Below are positions 55,051 through 63,855 of a DNA stretch of 64,000 nucleotides, in pieces. Under the pieces are notes generated by a model. The model saw only the letters and a program-made list of their open reading frames with translations, was not told the DNA's origin and ran no database searches. Source of the stretch: CAVUCH01 sp963763095 (GTDB lineage Bacteria; Acidobacteriota; Vicinamibacteria; Vicinamibacterales; JAENWD01); assembly GCA_963763095.1 (NCBI GenBank), contig CAVXNR010000003.1, positions 62,001-126,000 of the forward strand, given 5' to 3'. How positions within the stretch are numbered: the first letter of the stretch is position 1; every line of letters starts with the position of its first letter. Made by a program: the position numbers and the translations under genes.

Positions 55051-55408
55051 GGTCTGGACGACCAGCGCGTTACACGACGATCGTCAGGAGCTGCCCGGCC
55101 TGCCGTCGACGCTCGGGCCACCGGTCGCTAATGCAGGCAGGGCCGCTTGTTCGATTCGCCTTGCGCCCGCGTTCATTCTTAACAGCACCTGAAACTGACG
55201 CATCAGCGGTCAAGGCCGGCTCCGTGGTACTGCAGCCCGGGGTTCGACCGAGCACCGCGTCAACGCCGGGGTGAGATCACAATGACCTGCGACTGCCTTC
55301 GCATATCATTCGGCGCGGACGGGTGGCCCTGGCCGGCCAAACCGGGCCGGCCCGTCAAACGCCACCAGACGAGGTCGCGGTCGCGGCCGAAGGCACGGGA
55401 GGGCGGGA
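55051..55408. other. Intergenic stretch, no gene seen
   Basis: No frame in this stretch has a convincing start or protein-like composition. It should carry the promoter for the DUF2235-type gene. Confidence 0.4.
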
Positions 55409-56969
55409 GTGGCCAAAAATATCGTTATCTGCTCGGACGGCACGGGGAATCGAGACATCAAGGGCCGCGGCACGAACGTTTTTAAGTTGTTCGAGGCTGT
55501 CGACACAAACGGCCACCGACTGGACCCGATGCTGCGCCCACAGGTGGCGTTCTACGACGACGGAGTGGGCACCTCAAACTTCCTGCCGCTGAAGCTGGCC
55601 GGTGGCGCGTTTGGGTACGGGCTCGGGCGCAACGTTCGCCAGCTCTACAAGGAATTGATACGCATCTACGATCCCGGCGATCGGATTTACCTGTTTGGCT
55701 TCAGCCGCGGCGCGTTCACGGCGAGGACGCTCGCCGGCTTCATCACGACTTGCGGGTTGCTGAACCCGAAGAAGCTCAAAAGTAACCGAGGCGCTAAACA
55801 AGGCCGTCAAGTACCAGTAGAAGAGGTACCGTCAGTGCTACCGGCCGGTCCTTGTTGAGAAAATCCTTGGCCCTTCCGACAGCGGCGGGCAACGGGTCTA
55901 CGAGATCTACGCCGCTCCCGATCCTCCTGAAAAGTTGATCCGCTTCATCGGCGTGTGGGACACAGTCGATGCGGTCGGTGTACCCTTTCAGCTGGCCGAC
56001 GTGGTCAACACCGTCTTCTATCGATACAAGTTCCGGGATCACAGATTGTCGCCGCAGGTGGAACGTGCGTGCCATGCCTTGTCGATCGATGACCAGCGGC
56101 GCTCGTTTGCGCCGCTGCTCTGGAACGAGGAGGGCGAATCCGCTCGAATCGAGCAGGTGTGGTTTGCCGGCGTGCACTCCAACGTGGGCGGTGGCTACGC
56201 GAAGCAAGGCATGTCTCTCGTGTCTCTGGAATGGATGCTCGAGAAGGCGGCGGACGCAGGAGTTCGGTTCCTCGCGGCGGATCGGCAGGTGTACCGCGAG
56301 CACGCGAACGTCGACGACAAGCTCTACGACCCCAGGGCTGGCTTCGGCGTGTTCTACCGCTGGAAGCCGCGCGATATTGCCGCGCTCTGCCGGGAACACA
56401 AAGTCAAGCCTGCTGTACACGTGAGCGCCATAGAGCGCATCGCTCACGGAACCGTGAACTACGCGCCCGGCAACATTCCGGACGAGGCTGTGCTCGTGAA
56501 CTCCGTCGTATCGCCGCTGCTCGAGGAGCGTGCTCGGAAGTTGGAGGGCGTTCTAGACACGACCAGCACGAACAAGTTGCCGTCGGTGCGCGTAGCGATA
56601 CTAGTAGGGTTCCTGTCCTACTACGTCTTCATCGGCAGCCCGGTGGTGCTGTTGATCGCGGTGCTCGCGTCGTGGCTGTCTTGGTGGAATGCCCTGGTGT
56701 GGTTGATCGTGGCTGAGACGAGTGCGCTTGTGTTGTCGCTCGGGGCGGATGGGGCGATGTCCGCCTCGTTCTCGGAGTTCTGGCACGACCTGCAGCCGGA
56801 GCTCCGCCTAGCGCTGAAGCAGGCCCGCGCCGACATGACCAGGCCGCCGGTCCCTCAGCCTGGGGGTGTTCTTGGTGAGCACCTTCCCCGTGCGGAACCC
56901 GTTGACGCTACAGAAATCGGTACCGATTCGCCGGCGCGATCGCGCTCGATCGGTTCGTCGCCGGTGTGA
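55409..56969 (+). CDS. DUF2235 (Tle1-like) alpha/beta-hydrolase, disrupted
   Basis: GTG 55409 has GGGAGGG upstream. IVICSDGTGNRD and DRIYLFGFSRGAFTARTLAG, with the nucleophile in GFSRG, are hallmarks of DUF2235, the fold used by Tle1-type phospholipases. The frame then breaks near 55780, where one extra A in an A-run would restore KLKVTEALNKAVK; that frame meets a TAG (YQ*KRY) and then continues through FIGVWDTVDAVG and IEQVWFAGVHSNVGGGYA, which carry the acid and His. Two membrane helices (YYVFIGSPVVLLIAVLASWL) precede the C-terminus at 56969. Either two sequence errors or a true pseudogene. Confidence 0.75.
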
Positions 56970-57021
56970 TTGGGACACGCGGGGCGTACCTACATGTGCT
57001 GTGCGGTGAGGGGATGTGACT

Positions 57022-58164
57022 CTACCCGCGAAGGTCATGAGCCGCGGCGACCATTGCGGCTACCTTCGCCGCTGCGGTCTCCCAGGTATTCATCGGCCGG
57101 CTCGAGAACGTGCCGAAGCCGCAGTCGGGATTGAGAAAGATCCGGTCGGGCGGGTAGAAGTGCAGCGCGTCCTCGATGGCCGCGCGAATTGCGGCGCTCG
57201 ATTCTACGGCGTCAGTCCTCGGGTTGACCACACCCATGCCCAGCTCCTTGCCGCCGAACGGCATGAGATCGCCGGCGCGATCGGTCGCGTATTCGAGGAC
57301 GAGCTGCGCAACATTCAGGCGCTCGAGATACGGCGCCAGCGGGTGATAGCCGCCGGAAAGCAGCGTCGTTTCGTCGCGGCTCCAGTTCCCGCGGCACACG
57401 TGCACGCCGATCCGCACGTCCCGAATGCCCCCGACCACCCGGTTGAGCAGCGACACCGCCAGCTCGAGCTCCTCCGCGGGATCCCGGCGCGCCGCCAGTG
57501 CCGCGCACATGAACGTGCGCGTGTTTCCCGGCGCAAACGTCAGTTCGCTCAACACCGGTTCGTCGAACTGCACGAAGTCGGCGCCCTCGGCGGCCAGCTC
57601 GGCGAGCTCCGCCCTCAACACCGCGACGACGTCCTCGGCGAGTGCCTCCTTCGAGTCATAGAACGCGCCCGTCATCTCCGGGACGAACATGGCCCTCGTC
57701 AGCAGGTACGGCCCCGGCAGCGTGACCTTCACCGGCCGATCGGTATGCCGCCTCACGAACCGGAGATCGTCCGCGGCCAGCGGCTGGCGCCGCTCGATCT
57801 TCCCAGCGCAGACCGGACTGCTGATCGAGTACGCCGGGACATCGAGCGTCTGCAGCAGGCGCTCGAACCCGGCCTTGTCCTCGACGACGTCGAGCATGTC
57901 AGCGAGCGTCATCAGGCGAACGCCCGCCAGCTTCTCGGAGACGAACGAATAGAAGTTGTCGCGCCGCAGCTCACCGTCGGTCACGATGTCGCAGCCGAGG
58001 CTCTCCTGCAGTCGCAGCAGCTCGACCACGTCGGCGTCGACGACTCGATCGAACTCGGCGCGGTCGATGCGCTTTCGGCGAAACTGCCGCAGCGCGTCGG
58101 CCACCTTGGGCGGCCTCGGCCAGCTCCCGACGGTCGTCACCGGAAAGAGCGGCAGCTCACTCAC
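57022..58164 (-). CDS. MetE-core methionine synthase family protein
   Basis: 380 residues from GTG 58164. This matches the C-terminal catalytic half of cobalamin-independent methionine synthase: FPVTTVGSWPRPP at the start, CDIVTDGELRRDNFY, VKVTLPGPYLLTRAMF, FVQFDEPVLSEL, the zinc motif IGVHVCRGNWS (His and Cys), and NPDCGFGTFSSRP (second Cys). The N-terminal half of full-length MetE is absent. The known reaction is methyl transfer to homocysteine, but core-only enzymes often use other methyl donors. It is the last of four genes and overlaps the preceding one by eight bases. Confidence 0.85.
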   Translation of the reverse strand: MSELPLFPVTTVGSWPRPPKVADALRQFRRKRIDRAEFDRVVDADVVELLRLQESLGCDIVTDGELRRDNFYSFVSEKLAGVRLMTLADMLDVVEDKAGFERLLQTLDVPAYSISSPVCAGKIERRQPLAADDLRFVRRHTDRPVKVTLPGPYLLTRAMFVPEMTGAFYDSKEALAEDVVAVLRAELAELAAEGADFVQFDEPVLSELTFAPGNTRTFMCAALAARRDPAEELELAVSLLNRVVGGIRDVRIGVHVCRGNWSRDETTLLSGGYHPLAPYLERLNVAQLVLEYATDRAGDLMPFGGKELGMGVVNPRTDAVESSAAIRAAIEDALHFYPPDRIFLNPDCGFGTFSSRPMNTWETAAAKVAAMVAAAHDLRG

Positions 58165-58987
58165 GACTCGTGGCCTGCTCGAAGAAGTGCTCCGAGGCGG
58201 CGGCCGCGGTCAGCGCCCCGAACCCGCTCGTCCGGCCCGGTAACCACGCCTTCAGCCCTTCGAGATCCATCATTTCACGGTGCGCGGGATTGTCGTATCG
58301 CATCGCGAACAGCGCGTCGAGCCAGCGCTGCTCAGAGGCGGCATCGAGGTCCTGCCGGACCGTGAAGACGCAGTGATCGAAGCGGTCGGTCTCGGCGACG
58401 ATCGTGAATCGATCGGCGTCGATCGTGCCGTCCTTCGTCCAGCCCTCCCAGTTCAGATCGAGCATCGCGCAGGCGTCCGCATCGCCGCTCCGCAGGCATT
58501 CGAAGGCCTCGCGCTCGCCGCCGACGTGATCCCCGTGCTTGCCGACCAGCACGTCGAAGCGCCGGACGGTAACGTCGGTCGCTGGATCGAGGCCATCCCG
58601 CCGCAGCCGTCCGATCGGAATGAGCGTCGCCTGCGGCGAATCGCTCGCGCCCGTGGCCAACGTTCGGTTGCGCAGGTCGGCCAGCGTTCGCACGGGCCCC
58701 TCCCGGTGCGCGACGAAGTACCACACGCGGTCGCGATCGGTGTCGCGCATCCCGACGGCACGGCAGGTGCCATCCGAGCGGCGCTGCGCGTCGAGCCACG
58801 CGAGCGGTGAGTTCCAGGCGACGTCGATCGTCCGGTCGAGCAGACCCGTGACCTGCGACTCGTAGGTGCTGTAGAACGCGACGTCGATCGGACAGGCCTG
58901 CGACTCGAAGAAGTCGCGGATGATCTCCCAGATGACCGATACCTTGGGGTCGTACAGCACCGCGCCCACTTTCAGCGGTTGATCCAT
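58157..58987 (-). CDS. PhnD-like substrate-binding protein without signal peptide
   Basis: 276 residues. Two-lobed binding-protein features are visible: LKVGAVLYDPKVSVIWEI, DVAFYSTYESQVTGLLDRTI then DVAWNSPLAWLDAQRRS, LATGASDSPQATLIPIGRL, and DADACAMLDLNWEG. This is the pattern of phosphonate/phosphite-type ABC binding proteins. There is no signal peptide or lipobox, and no permease or ATPase nearby, so it is likely cytoplasmic and may be an enzyme or ligand sensor. The ATG overlaps the dehydrogenase stop by one base (TGATG) and the end overlaps the MetE-core start. Confidence 0.75.
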   Translation of the reverse strand: MDQPLKVGAVLYDPKVSVIWEIIRDFFESQACPIDVAFYSTYESQVTGLLDRTIDVAWNSPLAWLDAQRRSDGTCRAVGMRDTDRDRVWYFVAHREGPVRTLADLRNRTLATGASDSPQATLIPIGRLRRDGLDPATDVTVRRFDVLVGKHGDHVGGEREAFECLRSGDADACAMLDLNWEGWTKDGTIDADRFTIVAETDRFDHCVFTVRQDLDAASEQRWLDALFAMRYDNPAHREMMDLEGLKAWLPGRTSGFGALTAAAASEHFFEQATSRE

Positions 58988-60141
58988 CAGAACACCTCCA
59001 GCCCGCACAGCGCTCGTCCGATGAAGTCGTAGGCCTGATCGCTTGTCGGCGCCATCACGATCGGCGCCCGGGCGTCGCGGAACATCCGCTCGATGCCGTG
59101 CGCGCCGCCGAACGCGGCGCCGCCGCAGGTCCGCATCGCCAGGTCGGTCACGGCGACGGCGGCTTCCGTTGCCGCGGCCTTGGCTTCGAGGACCATCAGC
59201 TGCGTGGCCGGACCGGGCGTCTCGAGCGAATCGAGCACGGCGCCGAGATGCGCACGCGCGCGATCGGTCTCGAGTCGCATGCGCGCGATCTGCGCGCGCA
59301 GGGTCGGCAGGTCGGCGAGCGAGCTGTTCAGGTGCTCCAGACGCGTGGTCGTGACGTGTGCGATGGTCGCCTGCACCGCCGCTTCCGCGATGCCGACCGC
59401 CACGGCGGCGGTGCCTACCTGGAACGCGGGTAGCACGACGCCGAGCATCATGTCGAGTCCTTTGCCGGGAGCCGTCAGCGCCCGATCCGCTCCGAGGTCG
59501 ACCTCGTCGAGCAACATCGGTGCGCTGGCGTTCCCGCGCATGCCAAGCCCGCGCCATGTTCCGGCGACGGTGAGCCCCGGGTCGCCGCTCAGCACGTAAT
59601 AGATCGTGCTCTCGATCGGTGTCGTTGCGCCGGCGGAGAGCGTCGAGACCACATAGCCGTCTGCGTGGCCGGCGGAGGTCACGAACGACTTGCGCGCGCT
59701 CAAACGCACGACGTCGGCGCCCGCGTCTTTCGCGCGGCTGACCGGCGCCCAGAAATGGCTGCGCGATCCCGGTTCGCTGAACGCGAGCGTGGAAAGATGC
59801 CGCCCCGCGGCTGCCTCGCGAAGAATATTCGCCGTCCTGTCCGATGCAGTCGCGTAACAGGCCACGCCGCACAGGTGCATCAGGTAGACCATCGCGGTCG
59901 ATGCGCAGCGCTGCGCCACCGTGTCGATGGTCGCGGCCATTGTCCGTATGCCGTGGCCGAGGCCGCCGTACGCCGCAGGAATCGTCAGCCCGAGGAGTCC
60001 ACCTGCGCCGAGCGCCGCGATCGACTGATGGGGAAATGCTGCGTCCGCATCGACCTGTGCCGCCTGCGGTTTGATTGTTGCGTCCGCCACGGCAGCTGCG
60101 TCCGCGACAACGCGCTGCTGTACTTGGCTCAATCGGTACAT
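58987..60141 (-). CDS. Acyl-CoA-dehydrogenase-superfamily flavoprotein
   Basis: 384 residues. HQSIAALGAGGLLGLTIPAA then YGGLGHGIRTMAATIDTVAQ is the N-terminal helical domain. STLAFSEPGSRSHFWAPVSR and SARKSFVTSAGHADGYVVST form the middle beta domain. The C-terminal helices include MRTCGGAAFGGAHGIERMFR, where the glycine-rich flavin contact lies. Relatives include true dehydrogenases and flavin monooxygenases (SfnB- and DszC-type). A glutamate base in the usual acyl-CoA position is not obvious, so a monooxygenase role is possible. Gap to the OsmC-like gene is 12 bases. Confidence 0.85.
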   Translation of the reverse strand: MYRLSQVQQRVVADAAAVADATIKPQAAQVDADAAFPHQSIAALGAGGLLGLTIPAAYGGLGHGIRTMAATIDTVAQRCASTAMVYLMHLCGVACYATASDRTANILREAAAGRHLSTLAFSEPGSRSHFWAPVSRAKDAGADVVRLSARKSFVTSAGHADGYVVSTLSAGATTPIESTIYYVLSGDPGLTVAGTWRGLGMRGNASAPMLLDEVDLGADRALTAPGKGLDMMLGVVLPAFQVGTAAVAVGIAEAAVQATIAHVTTTRLEHLNSSLADLPTLRAQIARMRLETDRARAHLGAVLDSLETPGPATQLMVLEAKAAATEAAVAVTDLAMRTCGGAAFGGAHGIERMFRDARAPIVMAPTSDQAYDFIGRALCGLEVF

Positions 60142-60153
60142 ATCTTCCCTCCT

Positions 60154-60600
60154 CTACGCCGTGAGAACCAGTTCGGTCGTCAAGGCGAGCGCCGCCCGGA
60201 GGGTGCACACGAGCGGGAGCCGATCGAGCATGTGCTCGAACACGGTGCGAGTGGCGACGACGTCCACCGCAGACACGAAGACCTTGACGTGAATGCGCGC
60301 GATCTTCGGCTGTCCCTGCTCGCCAATCACCTCGAGGTAAGTAAGCCCGTTCTCCAGCGCGCCGCTGACAACCGCCTCGACGGCCTCGATCGACAGCCTG
60401 CGTCGATCCGCAAACGCCCGCAGGCCGTTGACGATCTCACCCCCGACCGCGCCGAGCGCGTACTCGATCGCGGCGACATGCGGCGACGCCTCGTCGAATT
60501 CCAGCGGTCTGCCAATCGAGAATTGGCGGCGGCCGATCGAGACCCGCGCAACGTCCGGGTTCGGCGCGGTCACGCGCAGGGAGAAGGCGATGGTGTCCAT
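60154..60600 (-). CDS. OsmC-like protein
   Basis: 148 residues from ATG 60600. RQFSIGRPLEFDEASPHVAA, then AIEYALGAVGGEIVNGLRAF and ADRRRLSIEAVEAVVSG, follow the OsmC fold: strand pair, central long helix, and a C-terminal domain ending LPLVCTLRAALALTTELVLT. The usual catalytic Cys pair of OsmC peroxiredoxins is not clear: the helix has no Cys (VGG in place of C), and only one Cys near the end (LVCTL) is visible. It is the first of four tightly packed genes, and is probably a non-peroxidase member of the superfamily. Confidence 0.7.
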   Translation of the reverse strand: MDTIAFSLRVTAPNPDVARVSIGRRQFSIGRPLEFDEASPHVAAIEYALGAVGGEIVNGLRAFADRRRLSIEAVEAVVSGALENGLTYLEVIGEQGQPKIARIHVKVFVSAVDVVATRTVFEHMLDRLPLVCTLRAALALTTELVLTA

Positions 60601-61036
60601 TCGCGTGCCGATCCTCGGCAGCGTGCGCTCGGGCGCACTCGATCTTCGTGAACGACGGTTGTGGAGGGAGTGGCGCGACGCGCCACGAAAGCGGGCTATC
60701 AGGTGAAGCCGGAACCGAAGCGATAGATGGTCATCCCAGGGACGGAATCGTATCACGGCTGTCTGCGATCGACGACTTGGCGGGTTCGCTTTCAAGCGCC
60801 ATCAGCTCGTGATTTCGGTCCATTGAAGCGGGCCCTATTTCGCTCGTCTGATTCAGCTCCGTTAGTTTGCCTGAGGTTGGTGTCCGGGCTCATGACCCGC
60901 CGATTTCGATCCCGCGGCGTTCCGTGGCGCCGTCGCGCTCGTCGCCGCCGCTGGTATGGCCACGTGCTACGGCCCGGGTCGCCAGCTATCCACACGCGCC
61001 ATGCCTGGAGGACCAACGCATGTGCAGGTGCCGCAG
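60601..61036. other. Intergenic stretch, no gene seen
   Basis: Upstream of the OsmC-led operon on its 5' side and downstream of the DUF2255 gene. Only shadow frames are present. The operon promoter probably lies in 60601-60730, but no clear -35/-10 pair is visible. Confidence 0.4.
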
Positions 61037-61423
61037 CTAGCCTGGCACGAACTCGACCGTCCACGCTCGGCGTTCCGGCTCCGCAAATCCGCGCACCCAT
61101 TTCTGCGAGGCGGGTGTGTTGTACTTCGTCCCGTACGCGGCGTCGATCGCATCGAGCAGGCGCTCGCCCCGCACTCTCTTGGCATGGACGCGAACCTCGG
61201 GCCCGTTGGGGATCTGAACCACGCCGCGCGGCTCTCCGATGAACGCTCGGAACCAGCCGGTCGGCTTGTCGCTCCACGACCGAGCAAAGACCCGACCTTT
61301 CACGACCACCACCCACACACCCGTCGGGCGGTGCTCTGTGCCTGAGGTGACACCGACGATTTTGGCACCAGCGAGTGCGGCCATGACCCGGTTGGAGAAG
61401 GTGGACGTCGTGTTCCTATGCAC
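61037..61423 (-). CDS. DUF2255 family protein
   Basis: 128 residues. VVVKGRVFARSWSDKPTGWF then FIGEPRGVVQIPNGPEVRVH is the conserved core of DUF2255, a small protein with a split-barrel look, often encoded near pyridoxamine-phosphate-oxidase-like genes. It is 10 bases after such a gene here, supporting an operon. Function unknown; cytoplasmic. The N-terminal 20 residues (HRNTTSTFSNRVMAALAG) include a possible earlier-than-needed start. Confidence 0.75.
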   Translation of the reverse strand: MHRNTTSTFSNRVMAALAGAKIVGVTSGTEHRPTGVWVVVVKGRVFARSWSDKPTGWFRAFIGEPRGVVQIPNGPEVRVHAKRVRGERLLDAIDAAYGTKYNTPASQKWVRGFAEPERRAWTVEFVPG

Positions 61424-61432
61424 CTGACGACT

Positions 61433-61927
61433 TTACTCGCATCGGAGTGCGATGAATGTCTGTGACGTCGTGCTTCCAGTCCGAAGTGACTGGAAGTATC
61501 GCTCCATCCGATCTCGAACCTCCTCCTCGGTGAGGCCGAGATCGTACGCTGGCGAGTCGATCGGCTGCGCAGTGTGAACCCGGATCATGACGATCTCTCG
61601 GATCGCGTGCTGCGAACCTCGTTTCCTGTAGAAGGCGAGCAGTTGGTCATAGAAGGGACCGGATTCGACAATCGACGCGACGCCCTTGAACCGGTACCCC
61701 TTGCGGACAAACGGATCGACGACGTTCACTTCCACGTGGGCGTTGCCCCGCAGGTTCGCGAGAGTGCCGGGCGACCGGATGTTGGCGAAGATGAGATGAT
61801 CGTCGTCCCAGACCGCCGTCGTTCCCTTGGGCGACAGATTCGGTGTTCCGTCAGGACAAACCGTGGCGACGAAGCCAAGGCGTTGCTGCTCGACAACTCG
61901 CTTCATGTCGGCGGTCAGAATCCCCAT
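61433..61927 (-). CDS. Pyridoxamine-5'-phosphate-oxidase-like protein
   Basis: 164 residues from ATG 61927. MKRVVEQQRLGFVATVCPDG then TPNLSPKGTTAVWDDDHLIF and ANIRSPGTLANLRGNAHVEV are the flavin-binding split beta-barrel pattern of PNPOx-like proteins. KGYRFKGVASIVESGPFYDQ and VMIRVHTAQPIDSPAYDLG complete the barrel. Members bind FMN or F420 and have varied substrates; the vitamin B6 role is not implied. The DUF2255 gene follows 10 bases after its stop. Confidence 0.85.
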   Translation of the reverse strand: MGILTADMKRVVEQQRLGFVATVCPDGTPNLSPKGTTAVWDDDHLIFANIRSPGTLANLRGNAHVEVNVVDPFVRKGYRFKGVASIVESGPFYDQLLAFYRKRGSQHAIREIVMIRVHTAQPIDSPAYDLGLTEEEVRDRMERYFQSLRTGSTTSQTFIALRCE

Positions 61928-62119
61928 GGATGCGTTACCTTCACGCTGTCCCACGGCTGAATGCGGGATCTACACCGGTGGCTTCAATCTAGCGCGCAGG
62001 TTACGGCCGTTTGCACCGGAACCCTTATCGTCACGCTAATGCGCGAGCGGCGGGCGGCGGGCCGGCCCGCCTGGTTCACAGGATACCAAGCCTGCCGGCC
62101 TCATTTTTCGGAGGCCACC

Positions 62120-62501
62120 ATGTCCCATTCCGCCCACGCCCGTCGCCGCCGAGGCGGTGATGCCACAGGCCGGTGTGCGATGAGTGAGTGGTATTCCCCA
62201 GGCCACGTGCTGCCGCCGCAACGCCTCGAGCCGGTGTCGCTCGGCCGGCCACTCTGGACGCTCAGGAAGGGCGATCAACCGCTGAGGCGCGCGTGCGCGC
62301 GTGCGCGCGATCGACGGCATTGGATCGGAACTCCGGTACGAGTGGAACGGCGAACTACGCGCCAGTCGGGTATTCAAGACTTGGGAAGAACTCGAAGCGG
62401 CAGCCGAGGAGAAGCGGCGCGAGCTCGAGGCGAAGAGGGCTGGGCCGCGGCGTGAGCCTTCGGCGTGGGCGATCCTGGAACCGCCCGAGAGGGCGCAATG
62501 A
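62120..62501 (+). pseudogene. Small LRYxWN-family protein (copy C), frameshifted
   Basis: CGGAGG precedes ATG 62120. The first frame gives SLGRPLWTLRKGDQP; the family continues as EARVRAIDGIGSELRYEWN, VFKTWEELEAAAEEKRRELE and AILEPPERAQ in other frames up to 62501. Between the two parts an 8-bp unit GCGCGCGT is tandemly duplicated (62287-62302), and one G seems to be missing just before. Removing one copy and restoring that base gives an intact gene of about 125 residues. The other copies are at 4222-4485 and 8787-9062. Confidence 0.6.
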
Positions 62502-62598
62502 CGAACAAAGTTGAACGATGGGACCAGGGTCCGCGGCGGGGCGTGCCGACTCGCCGCGATCGGCGCCCTATCCTCGGAAGCCTGGTCCCTCCAGCATT

Positions 62599-63168
62599 TC
62601 AGTGGGCGAGAGTGATGGTGCCGTCGAACGAGCCCGCGGAGATGCCCGTGGCGGTATTCAACACCCTTACGCCGCTGAAGCTGCCGGTAGCGCCCTCGAA
62701 CCGACCCGTACCGCCCGTGATGGTGGACGTACCTGCGATTGAGAGCTCACCGGGCACGCCCGTAGGAGTCGCCTGTCCGCTGCCTGTGTTGAAGAGCTGA
62801 TCTCCGTTGGCCGCTACCATGATCCCCGGCCCCCCTGCGGTTCCGGTCGTTAAGTCGATGAGGTGCGAGCCAGCCGTCGTGTATCGTCCGAGGTGCGTCG
62901 CGGTTCCCTCGCTTCTCCAAGTGATGAGCACAGTGGTGGGCGATTGCGGCTCAAATGTTTCCGTTTGTTGGTAGGACCCACGGAAAGGGAGCTGCGCGCC
63001 ACTCTGCGCCTGAGAGGTCAGAGCAGCGCTCTGCGGTTCGGCTGGGGTGACCTGCGCCTGAGCTTGGGCCAAGGCTCCCATCGTGGGAGAAGTGGGTGAA
63101 CGGGCTGCTTCGCCAGCGCACCCCGCTGCGAATACACCAGAGGCAAGAAGAAGGAGTGAATGGCGCAT
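62599..63168 (-). CDS. Predicted lipoprotein, Gly/Thr-rich
   Basis: 189 residues with GGAAT before ATG 63168. The lipobox is LLLLASGVFAAGCAGEA, with the Cys lipidated. A Gln/Ala-rich linker (GALAQAQAQVTPAEPQSAAL) is followed by FRGSYQQTETFEPQS, THLGRYTTAGSHLIDLTTGT and a Gly-rich end (TITGGTGRFEGATGSFSG). The last pattern, G-T-G-R-F-x-x-A-x-G, is common in secreted beta-barrel-like proteins (allene-oxide-cyclase-like folds). No function can be assigned. The 63169-63558 spacer shows no gene. Confidence 0.7.
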   Translation of the reverse strand: MRHSLLLLASGVFAAGCAGEAARSPTSPTMGALAQAQAQVTPAEPQSAALTSQAQSGAQLPFRGSYQQTETFEPQSPTTVLITWRSEGTATHLGRYTTAGSHLIDLTTGTAGGPGIMVAANGDQLFNTGSGQATPTGVPGELSIAGTSTITGGTGRFEGATGSFSGVRVLNTATGISAGSFDGTITLAH

Positions 63169-63558
63169 TTGGTATTCCTTCCGACGAGGAAACGCGGAAG
63201 CTGGCGGGGCCCGGGTATGCGTTTCTGAATCTCGGGTCAGTTGGAACGGGAAGGATCCCGCCCCAACGGTTGCCACTCTAGTCCTGCGAGATGTCTTGCT
63301 CCGTCATCCTGATCGCAGTGGCGCTCCTGGTGCTGATCGCGCAACGTGGCGGCAGCAAGGCGCCCGCCGTAGCTCAGACCGCGAATCCGACCAGCACTCG
63401 CCCACTGCCGGCCACATTCGAGTGGGTTGGGTGTCGACCACCATCGCGACGAAGAGGTGTTTCTTGCGCATCGCATCGCTCCTGTGCATGCGGACACGTC
63501 TCTTCTGGTCTCTGCACCGGTCGCGGGCCTCAGCCCAAATCGTTTCCTGAACGCTCGG

Positions 63559-63855
63559 TCAGAGCAGCAGCCGTCCGATCCACAACAGAAGCTGCAACAT
63601 CAGCGCGATCGGTATGCCGATGGCCAGGATTACCAACGGGAAGCAGAACACGATGCCCACGATCATCAGCAGGTCGCCAGTTACTGACACAACGTGCCGG
63701 AGGCGCGGGGCCACACCGTCGACTGAGGGCTGGTGCGCCGCGCCTCGCGCCGGCCACGCCGCCCACCGTTCGCCGAAACCGGTGGTAACGGCTTCTGGCA
63801 CCACGGGGGGCTGCATCGAGATGTCTTGTGCCAAGGCGGGGACTGTGATTGGCAT
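63559..63855 (-). CDS. Small membrane protein, C-terminal anchor
   Basis: 98 residues from ATG 63855 with GGAGT upstream; the frame is open further 5' but that part looks random. After a Pro-rich N-terminus (MPITVPALAQDISMQPPVVP) comes one long hydrophobic stretch: LLMIVGIVFCFPLVILAIGI then PIALMLQLLLWIGRLLL, long enough for two short helices. It is predicted to be in the inner membrane. No family recognised. Confidence 0.5.
   Translation of the reverse strand: MPITVPALAQDISMQPPVVPEAVTTGFGERWAAWPARGAAHQPSVDGVAPRLRHVVSVTGDLLMIVGIVFCFPLVILAIGIPIALMLQLLLWIGRLLL

Noticed and set aside
54209..55830. Possible reassignment of TAG as a sense codon (TAG where Tyr is expected in two genes)
   Set aside because: Other well-supported genes here end in TAG (for example at 7472 and 23826), so TAG is a normal stop; the two cases are better explained by mutation or sequence error.
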